Origin: Candidatus Equimonas enterica
GTDB lineage: Bacteria > Bacteroidota > Bacteroidia > Bacteroidales > Bacteroidaceae
Direction: 5' to 3'
NCBI GenBank assembly: GCA_018066225.1
Contig: JAGHRU010000147.1
Coordinates: 1 to 5,554, forward strand
DNA length: 5,554 nt
Shown: positions 1 to 5,292 of the stretch, piece after piece
Position numbering within the stretch: position 1 is the first letter of the stretch
How the letters are laid out: every line of letters begins with the position of its first letter
Position numbers and translations under genes: made by a program
Notes under the pieces: model-generated
The model's database searches: none
Seen by the model: only the letters and a program-made list of their open reading frames with translations
What the model was told of the DNA's origin: nothing

Positions 1-267
1 ATGCAGTTCATCGCAGGCGCCTTCATCTCCCTCTACCGCGAGCAGAAGCATATCACAAGCGGAAAACTGACCGTTGCCTCCCCTGTCAGCCCAGCTACCG
101 AGGAGCGTATGCGGAAAATGGTAGAAGGGCGTACAGACAGCAAGGTCGATTTTGAAGTCATCGTCAATCCCGACATCGTCGGCGGTTTCGTACTCGAATA
201 CGACACCTACCGTATGGATGCCAGCTTGAAGGGGCAACTGGATGACCTGCGCCGTCAACTCTTGTAG
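1..267 (+). CDS. atpH: F1Fo ATP synthase subunit delta (OSCP), C-terminal part, cut by left edge
   Basis: The reading frame is open from base 1 to a TAG at 265-267 and gives 88 residues, about half of the usual 175-185. The ATG at base 1 is therefore almost certainly an internal methionine and the true start lies left of the window. Delta is the peripheral-stalk protein that ties the top of F1 (the alpha subunits) to the b stalk, on the cytoplasmic side of the inner membrane. The visible part carries the conserved C-terminal region of the family: a segment LTVASPVSPATEERM, then VNPDIVGGFVLEYDTYRMDAS, then a closing helix ending LRRQLL. These match the 'D/NP.I.GGF....D...DAS....L..L...L' pattern of OSCP/delta proteins. 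It sits 30 bp upstream of atpA on the same strand, the normal atpH-atpA order, which supports the call. Nothing looks broken in the visible part. Confidence 0.93.
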   Translation: MQFIAGAFISLYREQKHITSGKLTVASPVSPATEERMRKMVEGRTDSKVDFEVIVNPDIVGGFVLEYDTYRMDASLKGQLDDLRRQLL

Positions 268-297
268 TTTTATAATCCTAAATTCAGTCAAACCATT

Positions 298-1881
298 ATG
301 CCTAACAATATCAAACCCAGCGAAGTGTCCGAGATACTGCTTCAGCAGTTGAAAGACCTCGAGACCGACGTCAAGTTTCAAGAGGTAGGTACCGTCCTGA
401 CCGTAGGTGACGGCGTGGCTCGCATCTACGGGCTGACGCAAGTGACCGAGAACGAACTCATCGAGTTTGAGAACGGTGTTATGGGCGTAGCCATGAACCT
501 CGAAGAAGACAATGTCGGTGCAGTGCTGCTCGGTGCTTCCACGGGTATCAAGGAAGGCCAGAGCGTGAAGCGTACCGGCCGCGTAGCCTCTATTCTCGTC
601 AATGAGAATATGCTCGGTCGCGTCATCAACCCGCTTGGTCAGCCTCTCGATGGTGCTGGCGAGATCACGGGCGAGAAATACCTGATGCCTCTGGACCGCA
701 AGGCTCCAGGTGTCATCTATCGTCAGCCTGTGACACAGTCCCTGGCCACGGGTCTCAAGAGCGTGGACTCTATGATACCTATTGGCCGTGGCCAGCGCGA
801 ACTTATCATTGGCGACCGCCAGACTGGTAAGACCGCTATTGCCATCGACACGATCATCAACCAGCGTCAGAACTATGAGAATGGCGACCCCGTGTATTGC
901 ATCTACGTAGCAATAGGCCAGAAGGCCTCCACCGTGGCCAACATCGTCAATACCTTGAAGGAGTCGGGTGCTATGCCCTACACCATCGTAGTGAGTGCGA
1001 CGGCTTCCGAGAGTGCTGCGCTGCAATACTATGCACCTTTTGCTGGTGCCGCCATTGGTGAGTTCTTCCGCGACCGTGGCAAGCACGCCCTTGTGGTCTA
1101 TGATGATCTCTCCAAGCAGGCTGTTGCCTACCGTGAAGTGTCGCTCATCCTTCGCCGTCCTTCGGGTCGTGAGGCCTACCCCGGCGATGTGTTCTACCTC
1201 CACTCACGCCTGCTGGAGCGTGCAGCCAAAATCAACGATCAGCAGGAAGTGGCAGAGCAGATGAATGATCTCCCTGCTTCTCTCAAGGGCATGGTCAAGG
1301 GTGGCGGCTCGCTCACCGCTCTGCCTATCATCGAGACGCAGGCTGGCGACGTATCGGCCTATATCCCGACCAACGTCATCTCCATCACAGATGGTCAGAT
1401 ATACCTCGACACCAAGCTCTTCAACCAAGGCTTCCGTCCCGCCATCGACGTCGGTATCTCCGTGTCGCGTGTGGGTGGTAGCGCACAGATCAAGTCGATG
1501 AAGAAGGTGGCAGGTACGCTCAAGATAGACCAGGCCCAGTATCGCGAACTTGAAGCCTTTGCCAAGTTCTCCAGCGATATGGACCCCGTCACTGCCATGA
1601 CCATCGACCGTGGCCGTAAGAACAATCAGCTCCTCATCCAAGCGCAGTACAGCCCGATGCCCGTAGCCGAGCAGGTGGCCATACTGTATTGCGGCACCAA
1701 GGGTCTGCTCGCAAGTGTGCCTCTCGACAAGGTACGCGACTTCCAAGACACGTTCTTGCAGACCATGCGTGCCAACTATGCCGACACTATCCTTGCCGAA
1801 CTTGCCGCTGGCAAGCTCACTGACGAAATCAAGCAAGGCATAGAGAAGGTGGCTGGCGAGGTAGCCGAGCAGTACAAGTAG
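298..1881 (+). CDS. atpA: F1Fo ATP synthase subunit alpha
   Basis: This is a complete 527-residue alpha subunit of the F1 sector, which forms the alpha3-beta3 hexamer and carries the non-catalytic nucleotide sites. An N-terminal beta-barrel region spans roughly residues 28-95. The Walker A motif GDRQTGKT is at 172-179 and the Walker B strand LVVYDD at 265-270. The alpha/beta signature PAIDVGISVS is at 381-390, followed directly by R391 of SRVGG, the expected arginine finger that reaches into the beta catalytic site. The protein is longer than the 513-residue E. coli form, partly from extra residues around KINDQQEVAEQMNDLPASLK (311-330); from memory this is usual in Bacteroidales. The start at 298 gives the family N-terminus (IKPSEVSEILL) and has no Shine-Dalgarno sequence, as is common in Bacteroidota. 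It ends in two consecutive in-frame TAG codons (1879-1884). It is co-directional with atpH (30 bp gap) and atpG (73 bp gap), so probably co-transcribed. Confidence 0.99.
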   Translation: MPNNIKPSEVSEILLQQLKDLETDVKFQEVGTVLTVGDGVARIYGLTQVTENELIEFENGVMGVAMNLEEDNVGAVLLGASTGIKEGQSVKRTGRVASILVNENMLGRVINPLGQPLDGAGEITGEKYLMPLDRKAPGVIYRQPVTQSLATGLKSVDSMIPIGRGQRELIIGDRQTGKTAIAIDTIINQRQNYENGDPVYCIYVAIGQKASTVANIVNTLKESGAMPYTIVVSATASESAALQYYAPFAGAAIGEFFRDRGKHALVVYDDLSKQAVAYREVSLILRRPSGREAYPGDVFYLHSRLLERAAKINDQQEVAEQMNDLPASLKGMVKGGGSLTALPIIETQAGDVSAYIPTNVISITDGQIYLDTKLFNQGFRPAIDVGISVSRVGGSAQIKSMKKVAGTLKIDQAQYRELEAFAKFSSDMDPVTAMTIDRGRKNNQLLIQAQYSPMPVAEQVAILYCGTKGLLASVPLDKVRDFQDTFLQTMRANYADTILAELAAGKLTDEIKQGIEKVAGEVAEQYK

Positions 1882-1897
1882 TAGTTTACGCAGCAGA

Positions 1898-1927
1898 GCA
1901 TAGGCGCAGCCTCGGCCGCGCTTATGC
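1898..1927 (+). other. Hairpin in the atpA-atpG gap
   Basis: GCATAGGCGC (1898-1907) pairs with GCGCTTATGC (1918-1927), giving a 10-bp stem with one G-U wobble around a 10-nt loop. It starts 16 nt after the atpA stop and ends 27 nt before the atpG start. No T-run follows, so it is not a standard intrinsic terminator. It could act as an RNA processing or stability element that sets the alpha to gamma ratio (3:1 in the enzyme), but that role is inference. Confidence 0.55.
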
Positions 1928-1954
1928 CCGCGTTACACCCCGTAATACCCCATT

Positions 1955-2818
1955 ATGGCATCACTGAAAGAAGTAAAAAACCGCATCGCCTCCGTCAAGA
2001 GCACGCGCAAGATAACGAGCGCGATGAAGATGGTCGCCTCCTCCAAGCTCCACCATGCGCAGCAAGCCATCGAGCAGATGCGCCCCTATGAGCATCGTCT
2101 TGGACGCATCATGGCCACCTTCGTCAGCAGTCTCGACGGCGACATCAGCTCGCCTTACGCCGTAGAGCGTGAGGTGCGACGCGTCGCGCTTGTGGTCTTT
2201 ACGTCCAACTCCAGCCTCTGCGGTGGCTTCAATGGCAATGTCATCAAGATGCTGCGTAGCACGCTCCACGACTACGAGCAGCGCGGCATACAAGTTGTCA
2301 AGGTCTATCCGATAGGCAAAAAGGCGGCAGATGCCTTACGCAAGTTGGGCAGTGAGCCCGCAGACTACTCTGCTGTGCTCGACCACCCTGCTTACGATCC
2401 CGTTGCTGCCATCGCGCAAGAAATCATGGATCTCTTCTCCGCAGAAGAGATAGACGCAGCGGAAATCATCTACCACCATTTCAAGAGTAGTGCTACGCAG
2501 ATATTGCGCAAGGAGCAGTTTCTCCCCGTTGTCCTCAAGACAGACGAAGGCAGTGCCGCCGATGCCTCCAACTACATCGTGGAGCCCTCGGCCCAGCACT
2601 TGGTCAGCAAACTCATCCCACGTGCACTCCACTTGCAGGTCTATACTGCCCTACTCGATAGTCTCGCCTCCGAGCACGCAGCGCGTGTCATAGCGATGCA
2701 AGTCGCTACCGACAACGCCGACGAACTGCTCAGCGAACTCACCTTGCAGTACAATAAGACGCGTCAGCAAGCCATCACTGCCGAACTTCTCGACATCGTC
2801 GGAGGCTCTATGCAGTAA
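1955..2818 (+). CDS. atpG: F1Fo ATP synthase subunit gamma
   Basis: This is a complete 287-residue gamma subunit, the central rotor shaft whose two long terminal helices turn inside the alpha3-beta3 hexamer. The usual length is about 285-300. The N-terminus MASLKEVKNRIASVKSTRKI, continuing TSAMKMVASSKL, is the classic gamma coiled-coil start and fixes ATG 1955 as the start codon. The middle contains a conserved VVFTSNSSLCGGFN stretch (residues about 80-93). The C-terminal helix SEHAARVIAMQVATDNADEL leads to the signature ITAELLDIVGG (274-284); the second glycine of that signature replaces the more common alanine, a mild change. No ribosome-binding site is visible in the leader. The gene ends with TAA and is followed after 22 nt by a strong hairpin. 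No beta (atpD) or epsilon (atpC) gene follows, so atpG seems to close the operon; in Bacteroides-type clusters atpD-atpC lie upstream of atpB instead. Confidence 0.98.
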   Translation: MASLKEVKNRIASVKSTRKITSAMKMVASSKLHHAQQAIEQMRPYEHRLGRIMATFVSSLDGDISSPYAVEREVRRVALVVFTSNSSLCGGFNGNVIKMLRSTLHDYEQRGIQVVKVYPIGKKAADALRKLGSEPADYSAVLDHPAYDPVAAIAQEIMDLFSAEEIDAAEIIYHHFKSSATQILRKEQFLPVVLKTDEGSAADASNYIVEPSAQHLVSKLIPRALHLQVYTALLDSLASEHAARVIAMQVATDNADELLSELTLQYNKTRQQAITAELLDIVGGSMQ

Positions 2819-2840
2819 TCAGACTCCTACTATCACGCTT

Positions 2841-2878
2841 ACAGCGGGTGCTTTGCCTCTTGGCGAAGCACCCGCTGT
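2841..2878 (+). terminator. Strong hairpin after atpG, probable end of the atp operon
   Basis: ACAGCGGGTGCTT (2841-2853) is the exact reverse complement of AAGCACCCGCTGT (2866-2878). The stem extends inward through a T-G wobble and three G-C pairs (2854-2857 with 2862-2865), giving about 17 bp closed by a TCTT tetraloop at 2858-2861. It lies 22 nt after the atpG stop. There is no T-run after it (CCGTACAGG follows), so it may be a non-canonical terminator or a 3'-end stabilising structure. The position after the last atp gene supports an operon-end role. Confidence 0.7.
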
Positions 2879-2887
2879 CCGTACAGG

Positions 2888-2921
2888 CGCTCATATACAA
2901 CACAAATCGCTCATTTACAAC
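2888..2921 (+). repeat. Two copies of a 14-nt motif spaced 20 nt apart
   Basis: CGCTCATATACAAC at 2888-2901 recurs as CGCTCATTTACAAC at 2908-2921 with one mismatch, start to start 20 nt. It lies immediately left of the 22-nt array, so the two may belong to one composite repeat element. Confidence 0.65.
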
Positions 2922-2953
2922 GCATTGCACACTTTGTCGCCATCGCAGTGACA

Positions 2954-3041
2954 ATCTGGGCAGACAGACGAAACCATCTGCGCAGATTGTTTCAACTATC
3001 TGGGCAGACAGTTTTACGGGATTGGGCAGACCGCTTTTTGA
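2954..3041 (+). repeat. Tandem array, four units, exact 22-nt period, core ATCTGGGCAGA
   Basis: The core appears as ATCTGGGCAGA (2954), ATCTGCGCAGA (2976), ATCTGGGCAGA (2998) and GATTGGGCAGA (3020), each start exactly 22 nt from the last. The first three cores differ at one base; the fourth matches copy one at 8 of 11 positions. The remaining 11 nt of each unit diverge, though units 2-4 share a T-rich segment. The core is nearly palindromic (TCTG..CAGA), so neighbouring units can also pair: 2951-2964 with 2977-2990 gives a 14-bp stem with one mismatch. Period and symmetry fit either a row of binding sites on one DNA face or a degenerate minisatellite. There are no unique spacers of CRISPR type. 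Confidence 0.8.
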
Positions 3042-3093
3042 TTTAACAGAATTGAAAAACGCTGGGAGCGGCGTTAAAAGTTGATAAATCGCC

Positions 3094-3119
3094 AAACTTT
3101 CCCTCCTAAATCCTACGTC
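3094..3119 (+). promoter_or_regulatory. Possible ECF-sigma-like promoter of htrA
   Basis: AAACTTT at 3094-3100 followed by CGTC at 3116-3119 leaves 16 nt between AACTT and CGTC. This resembles the 'AAC ... CGT' layout of many extracytoplasmic-function sigma factor promoters, which drive envelope-stress genes such as degP in other bacteria. A transcript from here would start near 3125-3130, about 50 nt before the ATG at 3178. A competing reading is TAATTTCG at 3137-3144, one mismatch from the Bacteroides -7 box TAnnTTTG, but I find no matching -33 TTG at the right distance. Both are pattern guesses. Confidence 0.25.
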
Positions 3120-3177
3120 ATATAGAAAGAAAATGGTAATTTCGCAGTCGCAAAACAAAACATTAAACTACACGATA

Positions 3178-4641
3178 ATGAACAAGACTTCCCTTATCTC
3201 CCTTGCCTTGGCTCTCGGCCTTGGCATCGCGTCACCAGCGGGTGGCGCCACCCCCACTCCTGCCGCCAGCACTCCCGCCGGCGAGCACGTGGACCTCACC
3301 TATGCAGCAGAGCGTGCTGTCAATGCCGTGGTCTATATCAAGGTCACGACCAACAGCCGTATGCAGACCGTGGAATACAACGACCCGTTTGAAGATTTCT
3401 TCGGCGACTTCTTCGGCCGTGGCTTCGGCGGCGGTGGTGGTCGGCAGCAGCGACAGATAGAGACGCCGAAGCGTCAGGGCGCAGGTAGCGGTGTCATCCT
3501 CTCCGCCGACGGCTACATCGTCACCAACAACCACGTCGTAGAAAACGCCGACGAGTTGCTCGTCAAACTCAACGACAACCGCGAGTTTAAGGGGCGCATC
3601 ATCGGCACGGACAAGAGCACCGACCTCGCGCTCATCAAGATAGAGTGCGACGGCGAGAAGATACAGCCCATCACCGTGGCCAGCAGCGACGACCTCAAAC
3701 TGGGCGAATGGGTGCTGGCCATCGGCAACCCGTTTAGCCTCACCTCCACCGTCACGGCAGGTATCGTCAGTGCCAAGGCACGCTCCCTCGGCGCTACGGG
3801 TGGCATCGAGAGTTTCATCCAGACCGATGCTGCCATCAACCCCGGCAACTCTGGCGGTGCACTGGTCAATACGCGCGGTGAGCTGGTCGGCATCAATGCT
3901 ATGCTCTACTCGCAGACAGGCTCCTTCGCAGGCTATGGCTTCGCCATTCCGACCTCCATCATGAACAAGGTGGTGGCCGATCTCAAGGAGTATGGCACCG
4001 TGCAGCGTGCCTTGCTCGGCATCAGCGGCATCGACGTGAGCAAGTGGATCGACCAGCAGCAAGACAAGGGCAAGGGCGTGGATCTCGGCACGGTCAATGG
4101 CGCGTATGTCGCCGAAGTGTCGGCCGACGGTGCTGCCGAGGAAGCCGGCATCAAGGAAGGCGATGTCATCACCGCCATCGACGGCAAGTCCATCACGAAG
4201 TTTGGCGAACTGCAAGAGATACTTACGGCCCACCGTCCCGGCGACAAGGTGCGCGTGACTTATCTGCGCGACAAACGCAAACACACCACGACCCTCACCC
4301 TGCGCAACATACAAGGCTCTACCAATGTTATCGAGAGCGTGGACACCGAGACCATGGGGGCTGCCCTCCGTCCTATCAGCGACACGGAGAAGAAGGAACT
4401 CGCGCTCAAATATGGCCTTATGGTGGTCAGCGTGAAGAATGGTAAGATGAAGGATGCTGGCATCAACAAGGGCATCATCATCACGCACATCAACGACCGC
4501 GAGATGCGCACACAGACCGACTTCGACGAAGTAGTCAAGGCAGCCAACATGTCTTCCGAGCGCATCCTGTGGATCAAGGCACGCACGCAGAGCGGCCGTC
4601 CCCTCTCCTACACCATCGAGCTCGGCGACGACAAGAAGTAA
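3178..4641 (+). CDS. htrA: Periplasmic serine protease/chaperone, DegP/HtrA family (Do-like, two PDZ domains)
   Basis: This encodes 487 residues. HtrA proteases degrade or hold misfolded proteins in the periplasm. The start at 3178 is chosen over the in-frame ATG at 3133 because it opens directly with a signal peptide: MNKTS, then a hydrophobic LISLALALGLGIA core, with probable cleavage after AGGA (about residue 24) and no lipobox cysteine. The trypsin-like domain (about 35-275) contains the glycine- and phenylalanine-rich loop around DPFEDFFGDFF, and the triad H119 (TNNHVV), D149 (STDLALIK) and S225 (GNSGGAL). PDZ1 covers about 280-375 (ALLGI, then EEAGIKEGDVITAIDG) and PDZ2 about 390-482 (DAGINKGIIITHIND). 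Length and two-PDZ layout match DegP/DegQ rather than the one-PDZ DegS. All catalytic residues are present, so it should be active. It stands alone, 359 bp from atpG and convergent with the gene to its right. The leader has no Shine-Dalgarno. The family assignment is firm; DegP versus DegQ is not resolvable. Confidence 0.96.
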   Translation: MNKTSLISLALALGLGIASPAGGATPTPAASTPAGEHVDLTYAAERAVNAVVYIKVTTNSRMQTVEYNDPFEDFFGDFFGRGFGGGGGRQQRQIETPKRQGAGSGVILSADGYIVTNNHVVENADELLVKLNDNREFKGRIIGTDKSTDLALIKIECDGEKIQPITVASSDDLKLGEWVLAIGNPFSLTSTVTAGIVSAKARSLGATGGIESFIQTDAAINPGNSGGALVNTRGELVGINAMLYSQTGSFAGYGFAIPTSIMNKVVADLKEYGTVQRALLGISGIDVSKWIDQQQDKGKGVDLGTVNGAYVAEVSADGAAEEAGIKEGDVITAIDGKSITKFGELQEILTAHRPGDKVRVTYLRDKRKHTTTLTLRNIQGSTNVIESVDTETMGAALRPISDTEKKELALKYGLMVVSVKNGKMKDAGINKGIIITHINDREMRTQTDFDEVVKAANMSSERILWIKARTQSGRPLSYTIELGDDKK

Positions 4642-4657
4642 GCCGCCGCACGAGTCA

Positions 4658-4714
4658 CCAACGTATCGAGGGCGTCACCACCAGACTGGGGTGACGCCCT
4701 CGATGTATTGTTGG
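4658..4714. terminator. Long hairpin between convergent htrA and DUF262-HNH gene, probable bidirectional terminator
   Basis: ATCGAGGGCGTCACC (4665-4679) pairs perfectly with GGTGACGCCCTCGAT (4690-4704), a 15-bp stem. The loop itself can close as CCA/TGG (4681-4683 with 4687-4689). Outside it, CCAAC (4658-4662) can pair with GTTGG (4710-4714). It fills the 78 bp between the htrA stop and the stop of the minus-strand gene (4720-4722), the expected place for a shared terminator. Neither side has a clear T-run. Confidence 0.75.
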
Positions 4715-4719
4715 GGTCG

Positions 4720-5289
4720 CTATCGGTTGCCTTTCATGCGGTTGTGCGTCTTACAGAGCATCTGGCAGTTGGCGATGTCTGTCGCGCCACCACGACTCCA
4801 TGCCGTGACATGGTCGGCGTCCATCTCCTTCAAGTCCCAGATGCGGTCGCGGTTGGCCTTGCCTTCCTGCACACAATAGGGGCAGTTGGAGTGCCCAGCG
4901 GCTTTGGCTTGCTGCGTCTGCCGGGTGTAAGCACTGCGCTTCGTCCTGTCTTCAAAGACGCGGATGTTGAGCAGACTGGGCACTTGCTCTCCGCCGAGGA
5001 CGTACTCAAAGATGCCGCTCTTCTGCCTTATGCTCTCATCAGCCATCAAGGCCGCCACACGCTGCGCCACCTCATCGGCCGCATAGGGCTGCTGATGATA
5101 GGTCTCATAGAGGCGTCCCCACTCCAAGCCGCACATCTCGCGATAGACATCGGCAAAGGTGGCCGACACCCAATCGACCACGGTGTCGAAGTAGGTGGTC
5201 AGTTCGCTGATGTCACCCTCCTGTCGGTGCAGACTCATATAGTGCGCCACCTGGCCGTGGCTCACCCATTCCAGTGCGGTGTGCAGCAC
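4720..5289 (-). CDS. HNH-endonuclease fragment downstream of the premature stop
   Basis: The frame directly after the TAG gives 189 residues, starting at a GTG that abuts the stop; an internal restart there is possible but has no visible ribosome-binding site. Residues 1-125 are mainly helical with no motif I recognise beyond a LLNIRVFEDRTKR stretch before the nuclease. The C-terminal HNH domain is complete. CPYC (C136, C139) and C179/H182 (LCKTH) should be the zinc ligands. DADHV (D159, H160), N174 of NCQML and N183 of HNRMK form the HNH active-site pattern, with the GGATD turn between them. The protein ends KGNR, as family members do. This tail is a CxxC-type HNH, not the DUF1524 domain of GmrD. 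If expressed alone it would be a nuclease domain without its DUF262 regulator; more likely it is the dead 3' half of one gene. Confidence 0.6.
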   Translation of the reverse strand: MLHTALEWVSHGQVAHYMSLHRQEGDISELTTYFDTVVDWVSATFADVYREMCGLEWGRLYETYHQQPYAADEVAQRVAALMADESIRQKSGIFEYVLGGEQVPSLLNIRVFEDRTKRSAYTRQTQQAKAAGHSNCPYCVQEGKANRDRIWDLKEMDADHVTAWSRGGATDIANCQMLCKTHNRMKGNR

Positions 5290-5292
5290 CTA
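5290..5292 (-). other. In-frame TAG (amber) codon splitting the DUF262-HNH gene
   Basis: CTA on the + strand reads TAG on the minus strand, in the same frame as the DUF262 segment before it and the HNH segment after it. TAG also ends atpH, atpA and this gene itself, so it is used as an ordinary stop codon here and genome-wide recoding is unlikely. Confidence 0.9.

Larger units (their letters stand above)
2819..3177. other. 359-base intergenic region between atpG and htrA
   Basis: I see no gene here. From left to right it holds the post-atpG hairpin (2841-2878), a near-identical 14-nt motif at 2888-2901 and 2908-2921, a four-unit 22-nt tandem array (2954-3041), a small alternative hairpin region around 3058-3075 (AACGC with GCGTT), and then the A/T-richer stretch that should carry the htrA promoter (about 3080-3150). 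Short open frames cross it on both strands (2848-3084 + and 2808-3158 -). Their translations look like read-through of the repeats and resemble no protein family I know, so I do not call them. Confidence 0.75.

Noticed and set aside
271..276. TATAAT before atpA as a promoter -10 box
   Set aside because: Bacteroidota housekeeping promoters use a different consensus (TAnnTTTG), there is no -35 partner, and atpA sits only 30 bp after atpH within an operon.
1204..1836. 210-codon open frame antisense to atpA (and a similar one at 1961-2293 antisense to atpG)
   Set aside because: Both are in the same codon-register relation to the sense gene and reflect avoidance of TTA, CTA and TCA codons; neither has a recognisable product.
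2954..3041. CRISPR array
   Set aside because: The conserved core is only about 11 nt, units abut in a 22-nt period, and there are no spacers of usual length and no cas genes.
2808..3158. Short open frames on both strands across the atpG-htrA gap (116 codons minus, 78 codons plus at 2848-3084)
   Set aside because: They run through a terminator-like hairpin and the tandem repeats, have no family resemblance and no plausible start context; they look like repeat read-through.
3133..3177. Upstream in-frame ATG as the htrA start
   Set aside because: The 15 extra residues are polar (MVISQSQNKTLNYTI) and would bury the signal peptide that begins cleanly at 3178.
3232..4488. Long open frame (418 codons) antisense to htrA
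   Set aside because: It is in exact codon register with htrA, so its stops would need TTA, CTA or TCA codons in htrA, which this GC-rich gene avoids. The translation resembles no family, whereas the sense strand encodes an intact HtrA.
5290..5292. Genome-wide recoding of TAG as an amino acid
   Set aside because: atpH, atpA (two TAGs in a row) and the HNH gene all end on TAG at family-correct positions; read-through of atpA would add an unrelated tail.
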